Below, in pieces: positions 1-6,785 of a stretch of DNA of 39,901 nt (position 1 is its first letter; the number at the start of each line of letters is the position of its first letter). The translations under genes and the position numbers were made by a program. A model generated the notes under the pieces. That model worked only from the letters and a program-made list of their open reading frames with translations, was not told the DNA's origin and did not search any database. Origin of the DNA: Streptomyces celluloflavus. Lineage in GTDB: Bacteria; Actinomycetota; Actinomycetes; Streptomycetales; Streptomycetaceae. The DNA lies in contig JOEL01000058.1 of NCBI GenBank assembly GCA_000720995.1, positions 1-39,901 on the forward strand, in the 5' to 3' direction.

Positions 1-35
1 CCCCACTCACCCCCCACCACCGCCACCACCCCCCA

Positions 36-617
36 TCAAGGCCCCACGCGAACAGCCCGCCCCCCGACCCGGCGGCGCGTAATGAAGGCCACCGCCTGCT
101 GCGCCGCCGCCGCCAGGGTCGCGCCGAGGATGGTGCCGGCCGCCGCGCAGAGGATGTCGCCGGTGTCGGCGATCCGGCCGGCGCGCATCAGGAGTTGTGT
201 CGCCTCGATGGCCGTGCAGAGTCCCACGCCCAGCAGGAATGCCGCGGCGGCGGACCAGTGCGGGGCGGCGAAACGCAGCAGCAGTGGCAGTGGCAGATAG
301 AGCGCGGTGTTCGCGATCTGCTCCCTGACCAGCATCGACAGTTCACCGGGCAGCAGCTGGGCGCCGGGGTCGAACAGTTCGCGGCCGGGCAGCCACCAGA
401 CCGTGGCGTCGCCGGAGCCGATGGGCTGGGTGGGGGTGAGCGTCGCCACCAGGAGCAGCAGCAGCCAGCCGGCCAGCAGGAGCCGGGCGGTGATCCGGGG
501 CGCGCCGCGGTCCGGGGCGAGTGCCGACCACAGGGCCAGGGTCAGGGCCAGCGCCAGCGCCGCGGTGAGGAAGAGCGCCACCGCCGGCGGAGAGATGATC
601 AGTACGACCTGCCACAC
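36..617 (-). CDS. VanZ-like membrane protein
   Basis: The 193-residue product has an N-terminal hydrophobic helix (about residues 8-30), a second near 45-62, and two or three more from about 115 to 180. The central ELSMLVREQIANTALYLPL stretch and the later ATQLLMRAGRIADTGDIL stretch match the VanZ-like family (PF04892), whose founding member gives low-level teicoplanin resistance; the biochemical role is unknown. The start is GTG at 615-617, with GAGAGG eight bases upstream. It is the last gene of a probable operon with the LCP gene and the small secreted protein upstream, which suggests an envelope role. The 115-bp gap before it contains an imperfect repeat around GCCGGCCRC and AGTCAGCCGCAG. 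Family assignment is good; function is inferred only from context. Confidence 0.85.
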   Translation of the reverse strand: MWQVVLIISPPAVALFLTAALALALTLALWSALAPDRGAPRITARLLLAGWLLLLLVATLTPTQPIGSGDATVWWLPGRELFDPGAQLLPGELSMLVREQIANTALYLPLPLLLRFAAPHWSAAAAFLLGVGLCTAIEATQLLMRAGRIADTGDILCAAAGTILGATLAAAAQQAVAFITRRRVGGRAVRVGP

Positions 618-732
618 GATGCCCGCCTCTCAGGAGATCCCGGACGTGGAGATCGTGGAGATCAGCCACCGGGAGACCGGCCACGGAAGCCGGCCACAGG
701 GAAATCAGCCGCAGGGAGCCGGCCGCGAGGAG

Positions 733-1233
733 TCAGCCGCAGCTCCAGGTGGTGACGGAGACCTCGGCCCCGTGCTCCATGACGCCCCGGATGCATTCGT
801 CCGGCCGCATCTCCACCCGGCCGCTCAGCTCGGCGGCGCCGCGCACCGTCCGCCGGGTGCCGAACCAGCCGGGGAACGCGGTGATCCGGTCGTTCCGGCG
901 CTGGTAGCCCAGCCGTACGGAGAACTCGTCGCGGGTGCCGGGCGGGCCCGGGGCCCCGCCCGTGGTACGCGGGCCGTGCGGGGCGGGCGCCCCGTGCCTG
1001 CGGTACGTCGCGGTGTACGTCCCCGCCGATCCGGCCGGGCCGCGCAGACACAGCTGGCCGCGGACCAGTTCGCCGCAGCCGGTCGGCGTGGCGGGGGCCG
1101 GCGGGGCCGCGGCGGCGGTGGCCGCGGCCAGGCACAGGGCGACGGCGGCGCCGGCCCGCCGCACGTGTCCGCGCGCGGCCGGGCGGGCCACGGGCGGGCG
1201 GGGGGCCGTACGGCGGGGCGTCGGGACGGTCAT
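733..1233 (-). CDS. Small secreted protein with four cysteines, unknown function
   Basis: The 166-residue product begins with an arginine-rich segment followed by a hydrophobic core rich in Ala (about residues 27-45) and an AAAAP-type cleavage region, so export by a Sec or Tat-like signal peptide is likely. The mature part has four cysteines, in TGCGEL, QLCLRG, DECIRG and the C-terminal WSCG, enough for two disulfides. I do not recognise the family. The ATG at 1231-1233 overlaps the stop of the upstream LCP gene as ATGA, which indicates translational coupling and supports this start over longer in-frame extensions. VanZ follows on the same strand. Inference: an extracytoplasmic partner in wall glycopolymer attachment or inhibitor sensing. 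That it is a real gene is likely; the role is unknown. Confidence 0.75.
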   Translation of the reverse strand: MTVPTPRRTAPRPPVARPAARGHVRRAGAAVALCLAAATAAAAPPAPATPTGCGELVRGQLCLRGPAGSAGTYTATYRRHGAPAPHGPRTTGGAPGPPGTRDEFSVRLGYQRRNDRITAFPGWFGTRRTVRGAAELSGRVEMRPDECIRGVMEHGAEVSVTTWSCG

Positions 1234-2684
1234 GGGCACCCGGCCTCGTCGCCGGTCATCGCCGCGAAGGAGTCCGCGCCCCGCGATGCGGGATCCGCCG
1301 TCCGCACCGGGTGCACCGTCTGGTGCTCGCGGCCGACCGTCACCTGCATCACCGCCCCCTGCCGCGGCACCTGGCGCAGCTCCGCGCCGGGCAGCGCCGC
1401 CGCCAGCGACTGGACCGAGTGGTCCCAGCGCGGGTCGTAGGAGATCACCGTGCGGCCGGGGATGCCGCCCGGGGCGTGCCGTGGGACGCCGGTGGTCCGG
1501 AAGCCGGTGCCGTGCAGCGCGCGGGCGACCGCGCCGGCGAGGCCGGGCCGCGTGGTGCCGTTGTCGACATGCACCCGGACCTTGGCCGGCGGCACCTCCA
1601 CGACCGTGGCGGGCGGTTTGTCGGTGTGGTGCGCGGCCAGCGGCCGGTCGTCGCGGATCGCCTGGAAGAGCTCCCTGGACCGCGTCAGGTCCCACCGCAC
1701 CGTCGAGCCGAGGCCCGGCGCCCGGTAGTCCGCGTCGCTCAGCGGTACGGAGACGAACTCCGAGGACGACGGCGTCAGGCCGCGCATCGCCTGCCCGAGA
1801 TCCACCAGGTCGTGCGCGCCGAAGCCCGAGTCGGCCCGTACGGACGTCAGCATCGTGTCCGCGACCTCCTTGAAGCGGACCGGGTCCATCAGCACCCCGG
1901 AGGAGGTGACCCGCTGGATGAGGGCGGCCAGGAAACGCTGCTGGCGCTGCATCCTGGCGAGGTCGGCGGCGCCGTCGATATGCCGCGAGCGCACGTACTG
2001 GAGCGCCTGGCCGCCGTCGAGCTTCGACTTGCCGGCCGGCAGATCCAGGCCCGTATAGCTGTCCTTGAGCGGCCGCGGGGTGCAGATCTCCACGCCGCCG
2101 ACCGCATCCACGCTCCGCATGAAGCTGGTGAAGTCGACCTCCAGATAGTGGTCGATGTGCACGCCCGTCATGTGCTCGACGGTCTGCACGGTGAGGCCGG
2201 GGCCGCCTTCCGCGTACGCCGCGTTCAGTTTGACGGGGTGCGCGGGGCGCCGCTTGCCGGTGGTGGCGTCCTGGTGGGCGGGGACCTCGGCGTAGGAGTC
2301 GCGCGGCAGGCTGATGACGCTGGCGCGGTCCCGGGCGGCGGAGAGGTGCACCAGCATCACGGTGTCCGTGCAGTGACAGGCTTCGCCGCCCAGGTGGTAC
2401 CTGCGCTTCTGCTCCTTGGTGATGTGGTCGCGGCTGTCCGTGCCGACGAGCAGGAAGTTCAGGCCCGCGGCGCGGACCGGGCGGTTGGTCATGCCCTTGA
2501 AGGCGTCCACCCGGCCGATCCCGCGCTCGACACCGGTGACCACCGCGTGCCCGGCGCCGCTCGCGGCCAGCAGCACGACCGACGCGGCGGTGCAGATCCG
2601 CAGTCCCCAGCGCCGCCGCATCGGGTGCGGCTCCTCGTCGGACCGGTCGGGGGCGGGGTGGGGCGGACGGGACGGCGCGGTCAC
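1230..2684 (-). CDS. LCP family protein (LytR-CpsA-Psr) with C-terminal LytR_C domain
   Basis: LCP enzymes transfer undecaprenyl-phosphate-linked glycopolymers to peptidoglycan outside the membrane. The 484-residue product has a short cytoplasmic N-terminus, one membrane helix (about residues 27-48) and an LCP domain starting at LNFLLVGTDSRD (D83, R85 pocket residues). It continues through SLPRDSYAEVP, VKLNAAYAEGGP, HIDHYLEVDF and QYVRSRHIDGAADLARMQRQQ. A LytR_C-type domain (VRVHVDNGTTRPGL and onward) closes it. I chose the GTG at 2682-2684 because GGAGGA lies six bases upstream; an internal ATG at 2619-2621 (MRRRWG) is the alternative. It is first in an operon with the small secreted protein (ATGA overlap) and VanZ. 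It is divergent from the glycosyltransferase at 2941, which could supply its polymer. Confidence 0.93.
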   Translation of the reverse strand: MTAPSRPPHPAPDRSDEEPHPMRRRWGLRICTAASVVLLAASGAGHAVVTGVERGIGRVDAFKGMTNRPVRAAGLNFLLVGTDSRDHITKEQKRRYHLGGEACHCTDTVMLVHLSAARDRASVISLPRDSYAEVPAHQDATTGKRRPAHPVKLNAAYAEGGPGLTVQTVEHMTGVHIDHYLEVDFTSFMRSVDAVGGVEICTPRPLKDSYTGLDLPAGKSKLDGGQALQYVRSRHIDGAADLARMQRQQRFLAALIQRVTSSGVLMDPVRFKEVADTMLTSVRADSGFGAHDLVDLGQAMRGLTPSSSEFVSVPLSDADYRAPGLGSTVRWDLTRSRELFQAIRDDRPLAAHHTDKPPATVVEVPPAKVRVHVDNGTTRPGLAGAVARALHGTGFRTTGVPRHAPGGIPGRTVISYDPRWDHSVQSLAAALPGAELRQVPRQGAVMQVTVGREHQTVHPVRTADPASRGADSFAAMTGDEAGCP

Positions 2685-2762
2685 GGGGACTCCTCCGCGG
2701 CGGTACGGGTGCGAGCGGCAGCCGGCGGGGTACGGCGGGGGCGGGGCGGCGCCGGCGGGGTC

Positions 2763-2790
2763 AACGTAGGCCAATATGATCGGCTGTAAA
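2763..2790 (-). promoter_or_regulatory. Probable promoter of the LCP-VanZ operon
   Basis: Read on the minus strand, TTTACA (2785-2790) and TACGTT (2763-2768) are separated by 16 bp and face the LCP gene, giving a leader of about 70 nt. This is a sequence match to the -35/-10 pattern only. Confidence 0.5.
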
Positions 2791-2846
2791 GCGCCACACG
2801 CCGGGCGCCGGCCGCCCGGCCACCCGGCTGCCGTCCGTCGGCGTCC

Positions 2847-2870
2847 CCCGTTCGCGGTAACGTGAACGGG
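2847..2870. promoter_or_regulatory. Palindrome over the glycosyltransferase promoter
   Basis: CCCGTTC (2847-2853) and GAACGGG (2864-2870) form a perfect 7-bp inverted repeat with a 10-bp spacer. The spacer includes TAACGT (2858-2863), a plausible -10 element for the gene at 2941. The layout fits a repressor operator; the regulator is unknown. Confidence 0.4.
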
Positions 2871-2940
2871 ATACCGCAGTCTCCCGGCGAGCACTGCCGC
2901 CGCCCGCGGCCGAGCCGCGCGGGCCGACCCCCGAGGAACC

Positions 2941-3978
2941 ATGCCCCAGCAGCAGCTCCCGGCCGTCTCCGTGATCATGCCGGTGCTCAATGAGGAACGT
3001 CATCTGCGCGATGCGGTCCGGCACATCCTGGAGCAGGAGTACGCCGGCGAGATGGAGGTGGTGATCGCCCTCGGCCCGTCCACGGACCGGACGGACGAGA
3101 TCGCCGCCGAACTCGTCGCGGAAACCGCGTCCGACGCGCGCGCCAAGGTCCAGACCGTCCCGAACCCGACCGGGCGCACCCCCGCCGCGCTGAACGCCGC
3201 GATCAAGGCGTCCCGGCACCCGGTCGTGGTCCGCGTCGACGGCCACGGCATGCTGTCGCCGAACTACATCGCCACCGCCGTCCGCCTCCTGGAGGAGACC
3301 GGTGCGCAGAACGTCGGCGGCATCATGCACGCCGAGGGGGAGAACGCCTGGGAGGACGCGGTCGCCGCCGCGATGACCTCCAAGATCGGCGTGGGCAACG
3401 CCGCCTTCCACACCGGCGGCCAGGCGGGCCAGGCCGAGACCGTCTACCTCGGGGTCTTCCGGCGCGAGGCGCTGGAGCGGCAGGGCGGCTACAACGAGGA
3501 GTTCATCCGCGCCCAGGACTGGGAGCTGAACTACCGCATCCGCGAGGCCGGCGGGCAGATCTGGTTCTCGCCGGAGCTGAAGGTGCGCTACCGGCCGCGC
3601 CCCAGCGTCCGGGCGCTGGCCAAGCAGTACAAGGACTACGGCAAGTGGCGGCACGTCGTCGCCCGCTACCACGCCGGTTCGATCAATCTGCGCTATCTCG
3701 CACCGCCGACCGCGGTGTGCGCGATCGCCGCCGGTCTCGTCGTCGGCGCGGCCGTCACGCCCTGGGGCCTCGTGGTCCCGGCCGGCTATCTCGCGGCCAT
3801 CGCGGCGGGCTCGGTGCCGGCCGGCAAGGGGCTGTCGCCGGCGGCCCGCGCCCAGATCCCGGTCGCGCTGGCAACCATGCACATGGCGTGGGGAGTGGGC
3901 TTCCTGACCAGCCCGCGGGCGCTCGCCAAGAAGGTCATCGCCAGCCGCCGCCCGGCGGTCCCGGCCCCGGCCGAATAG
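2941..3978 (+). CDS. Family 2 glycosyltransferase with C-terminal membrane segments
   Basis: The 345-residue product opens with the GT-A fold signature VSVIMPVLNEERHLRDAVRHI (abridged; residues 9-29). It has a D100-G-H version of the metal-binding acidic motif in VVVRVDGHG, and the acceptor and catalytic-base region RAQDWELNYRI (about residues 190-200). Two or three hydrophobic stretches (about 235-285 and near 305-320) anchor it to the membrane, as in enzymes that extend lipid-linked or polymer chains. The start has a GAGGA-type site just upstream. It is divergent from the LCP operon and ends at a strong hairpin 24 bp after the stop. Family assignment is firm. Donor and acceptor are unknown, but the neighbouring LCP genes suggest a wall glycopolymer. 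Confidence 0.9.
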   Translation: MPQQQLPAVSVIMPVLNEERHLRDAVRHILEQEYAGEMEVVIALGPSTDRTDEIAAELVAETASDARAKVQTVPNPTGRTPAALNAAIKASRHPVVVRVDGHGMLSPNYIATAVRLLEETGAQNVGGIMHAEGENAWEDAVAAAMTSKIGVGNAAFHTGGQAGQAETVYLGVFRREALERQGGYNEEFIRAQDWELNYRIREAGGQIWFSPELKVRYRPRPSVRALAKQYKDYGKWRHVVARYHAGSINLRYLAPPTAVCAIAAGLVVGAAVTPWGLVVPAGYLAAIAAGSVPAGKGLSPAARAQIPVALATMHMAWGVGFLTSPRALAKKVIASRRPAVPAPAE

Positions 3979-4001
3979 CCGTACGGCCCGGCCGGACCGG
4001 G

Positions 4002-4216
4002 TACGGAGAGCCGCGAGGGGCGGGCCACACCGGCCCGCCCCTCCTGCGCGTGCTCCCGGCTCCCCCGGGCCGCCCCCCCCCCCCCGCCCGGGGGGGCCCG
4101 GCTGCGGGGGCCCGGGCCGCCCCTCCCCGGCCCGGGGTGGGGGGCCCGGCCCGGGGAGCCGGGAGCACGCGCAGGAGGGGCGGGCCGGTGTGGCCCGCCC
4201 CTCGCGGCTCTCCGTA
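4002..4216. repeat. 64-bp perfect inverted repeat with a low-complexity GC spacer
   Basis: Positions 4002-4065 and 4153-4216 are exact reverse complements. Each arm contains a complete terminator hairpin (GAGGGGCGGGCC, ACACC loop, GGCCCGCCCCTC). The 87-bp spacer (4066-4152) has no A, only three T, a 13-nt C run at 4073-4085 and a G7 run at 4090-4096. The left arm starts 24 bp after the glycosyltransferase stop. The right arm ends exactly where homology of the convergent hydrolase gene stops. This is either a genuine fold-back duplication or an assembly or library artefact at a hairpin. Confidence 0.9.
4015..4043 (+). terminator. Terminator of the glycosyltransferase gene
   Basis: A perfect 12-bp GC stem with a 5-nt ACACC loop (4015-4026 with 4032-4043) lies 36 bp after the stop at 3978. 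The same hairpin occurs again in the right arm of the inverted duplication at about 4175-4203. Confidence 0.8.
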
Positions 4217-4776
4217 GTGATCCGCTTCGCCGCCTCGACCAGGGCATCGGGCCACATCAGGCCGAAGACCGCGGCCGTGATCCGGGGTTCGGCCGCCACC
4301 AGCGGCACCCCGATCGCGGTGCCCAGGGCGATGCCGAAGTAGCCCACCGGCCCCTCGGCGCCGATCTCCGGAAGTTCCTGAAGGGCGTCCAGGGCCGCCT
4401 GCCACTCGGGCACGGCGAGCTCCGCCAGGCGGGCGTTGTAACGGACGACGACCGGCCCTTCCGGCTCGTGCGCCGCCTGCGCCTGGCGCAGCTCGGCGAC
4501 ATCCTGCTCGTCGTGCGCGGTGCGCGGCCGGTCGCCGTGACCGGGTGCGTCGATGACGGCGACATGGAAGCCGCAGCCGGTCACGAGGCGCTGTGCCCGG
4601 CCCGCCATCGCCGGATGCTTCTTGTGGGCGCCGCCGCCGTGGCCCATCAGGACCAGGGGCGCGCGATCGGCGCCGGAGGCCGGCGACCAGAGAACGCCGG
4701 GGACCTCGCCCACGGTGAAGTCGCGTTCGACCATGCCGTTCGACGACGACTCGGCGGTGAACTGCAGAGATTGCAT
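4217..4776 (-). pseudogene. Dienelactone-hydrolase-like alpha/beta hydrolase, 3' end lost
   Basis: The first 187 codons encode a recognisable alpha/beta hydrolase: LVLMGHGGG (oxyanion-hole region), VAVIDAPGHGDRP, then GPVGYFGIALGTAIG where the nucleophile elbow should be, and AAEPRITAAVFGL. Homology ends at about EAAKRIT (4217). The reading frame then runs into the 64-bp inverted repeat and simple-sequence spacer, where it encodes only low-complexity Gly/Pro/Arg. The last strand carrying the catalytic His, and probably the Asp, is therefore missing (about 50-60 residues short of the usual 240-250). The elbow reads GIALG, with Ala where a Ser or Cys nucleophile is expected. The ATG at 4774-4776 has GAAAGG upstream. 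It is convergent with the glycosyltransferase. Almost certainly non-functional as sequenced, unless the junction is an assembly error. Confidence 0.8.
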
Positions 4777-4831
4777 GGGTGTTGCCTTTCGGGAGTGCCT
4801 TGTTGTCGAGGCGCTCCCGGCGACACCTGCG

Positions 4832-4885
4832 TCAATCGCCGGCCGTGACGGGAAGGGGGAGCACCCACGTCGATACAGCGTTCAT
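4832..4885 (-). CDS. Possible 17-codon leader ORF upstream of the hydrolase
   Basis: An ATG at 4883-4885 follows a near-perfect ribosome site (GAGGAGGTGA, 5-nt spacing), far better than the hydrolase's own site. It encodes MNAVSTWVLPLPVTAGD and then stops. Between its stop and the hydrolase start is a stem (CGGGAG ... CTCCCG, with inner GCC/GGC) ending at the hydrolase's GAAAGG. The arrangement resembles translational attenuation. There is no family evidence for the peptide. Confidence 0.4.
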   Translation of the reverse strand: MNAVSTWVLPLPVTAGD

Positions 4886-4991
4886 GGGTCTCACCTCCTC
4901 GGGCGGCGTCACGGTCCACCGCAAGCTACAAGTCCGGGCGGCGTCCCGTCCAACCCTTTTCCCCACCGCTGACCACCGCTCCGGACAGGCC

Positions 4992-6707
4992 CTACGGGAA
5001 GCTGTACTGCGGATTCACCGTCATGCACGCCTTGGTGTCCTCGCCGTTGAGCGCGTCCGCGCTCTCGGGGGCCTTCTTCGGCGCGCTGTCGGCCGTATCG
5101 GTCCGGTCGCCGCCCGCGGCCTTCGGGTACGCGGACCCCGTACGCCAGTCGTTGCCCACCACCAGCCGCAGTCCGGAGACCGTACCGGACTCCTTGACCG
5201 CGTCCTTGGGCAGACCGAGCGCCTTGGCCAGCGCGAGGGCGTCGCCGCGCTGCGCCGCGTCCCGGTAGGCGAGGGTGGTGTCGGCCTGGGCGATGAGGGT
5301 GGAGTCGGTGCCCGCGGCGGTGTAGCCGAGACCGGCCAGGTGCTGCTGGACGACGGCCGCCCGGCCGGAGACCGGTCCCGAGACGGCGCTGCTGGTGCCG
5401 TTCTGTACGACAACTTTCAGCTGGTCCAGGGGAGTTGACGGCTTCGGTTCGGGCGCCGGGGTCTTCTTGACGTTCTTGGTGTCCTTGCCGTCCAGTGCCG
5501 AGTCGTTGCGCAGCAGCGCGAAGGTCGCCTCGGCGTCGCCCGGTTTGGGCATGACGTACTCACCGCCGGGGCCGTACTGCCAGGGCATCGTGATCATCGT
5601 GATGCGCCCGGTCGGCACCCGCTGGAGGTCACCGCCCAGGTCGTAGAGCTTCTTGACGGTGCCCAGGCCCTCGTCGACGGTCAGCGACTTCGTCGCGGCC
5701 TCGGCCAGATCGCGCAGCTGGGCGGGGTTGGTGAGCTTGGTACCCGCCTTCAGCTGGCGGACCATGGAATTCATGTACATGTGCTGGGCCTTGGCCCGGC
5801 CGATGTCGCTGTTGTCCTCGAAGCCGTAGCGGGTGCGCAGCCACTGGAGGGCCTGTACGCCCTTGACCGCGTGGGTGCCCGCGGTCAGCTTCAGCCCGCT
5901 GCCGTGGCCCTTGCGGTCGTGCGAGTAGACGTTCTTGTCGACGCAGACCGGGACCCCGCCGATGGCGTCCGCCATGCTCACCACACCGGAGAAGTCGACC
6001 ATCATGAAGTGGTCGATGTAGATGCCGGTCAGCTCCTTCCAGGTGGCGACCGTGCAGCCGGGACCGCCGCGCTGGAGCGACTCGTTGATGGCGCCGGTGC
6101 TCTGCCGGTAGACCGTGCCGTCCTTCGGGTCGGTGCACCGGGGGATGGGCACGCGGGTGTCGCGCGGGATCGACATCACCGACATGCTGCTGCGGTCCGC
6201 GGAGACGTGCAGCAGCATCTGCACATCGGCCAGCGGTTTGCGGTCCGCGTCCTGCCGGGCGCCGCCGAGTTCGATGTTCTGCTCGCTGTTCCGGCCGTCC
6301 GAGCCCAGCAGCAGGATGTTCAGCGGGGTCTGCCCGAAGGCGTTCGGCTCGGGCTTCTGGAGCCCGCCCGCGCCCAGATCCAGCGCGTCCTTGCGGAGGT
6401 TGGCGTTCAGGTGCTCGTAGTAGAGGTACCCGGCGCCGGCGCCGCCCAGCACCAGGACGGCGAGGGTGACGGCGGTCCAGCGCAGCACCTTGCGGCCGGT
6501 GCGGCGGGGCGGCTTTCCGGGGCCGGGGCCGCTGCCGTCCGGCAGGCCGCCGTCGGTGCCGGTGCCGTCCTTGCCGTCGCCGGGGGCCGACGGATCCGGG
6601 CCGGCCGCCGGCCGGCCGCCCTCGTACAGGCTGTCGTCCCAGCCCAGCTCCCGTGCGTCGGGGCGGCCCCGACGGAATCTGTCACCGCGCACACTGCTCT
6701 GCCGCAT
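4992..6707 (-). CDS. LCP family protein with LytR_C domain
   Basis: The 571-residue product has a Gly/Pro/Asp-rich cytoplasmic N-terminus (1-73) and a membrane helix (about 75-97). The LCP domain begins at LNILLLGSDGRN (about 129), followed by SIPRDTRVPIP, GAINESLQRGGPGC, YIDHFMMVDF, GGVPVCVD and QWLRTRYGFEDNSDIGRAKAQ. A Pro-rich linker then leads to a LytR_C-like domain (LKVVVQNGTSSAV, about 435-530). The expected reaction is transfer of glycopolymer from a lipid carrier to peptidoglycan. ATG start at 6705-6707 with GAGAGG upstream. It lies 78 bp downstream of the next LCP gene on the same strand, so co-transcription is likely. Two internal cysteine pairs in the LCP domain could form disulfides. 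Confidence 0.93.
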   Translation of the reverse strand: MRQSSVRGDRFRRGRPDARELGWDDSLYEGGRPAAGPDPSAPGDGKDGTGTDGGLPDGSGPGPGKPPRRTGRKVLRWTAVTLAVLVLGGAGAGYLYYEHLNANLRKDALDLGAGGLQKPEPNAFGQTPLNILLLGSDGRNSEQNIELGGARQDADRKPLADVQMLLHVSADRSSMSVMSIPRDTRVPIPRCTDPKDGTVYRQSTGAINESLQRGGPGCTVATWKELTGIYIDHFMMVDFSGVVSMADAIGGVPVCVDKNVYSHDRKGHGSGLKLTAGTHAVKGVQALQWLRTRYGFEDNSDIGRAKAQHMYMNSMVRQLKAGTKLTNPAQLRDLAEAATKSLTVDEGLGTVKKLYDLGGDLQRVPTGRITMITMPWQYGPGGEYVMPKPGDAEATFALLRNDSALDGKDTKNVKKTPAPEPKPSTPLDQLKVVVQNGTSSAVSGPVSGRAAVVQQHLAGLGYTAAGTDSTLIAQADTTLAYRDAAQRGDALALAKALGLPKDAVKESGTVSGLRLVVGNDWRTGSAYPKAAGGDRTDTADSAPKKAPESADALNGEDTKACMTVNPQYSFP

Positions 6708-6785
6708 TGGGCCCTCTCCCCGTTGTCCGTTCGGTGGTGCCCGGCGGCTTCGGCAGGAGTGCCGGAGCCGCCGGATCGCGTCAGT

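Noticed and set aside
3979-4216. Hydrolase C-terminus read through the inverted repeat as a real extension
   Set aside because: The encoded residues are low-complexity Gly/Pro/Arg/Ala dictated by the repeat and spacer, and lack the catalytic His region.
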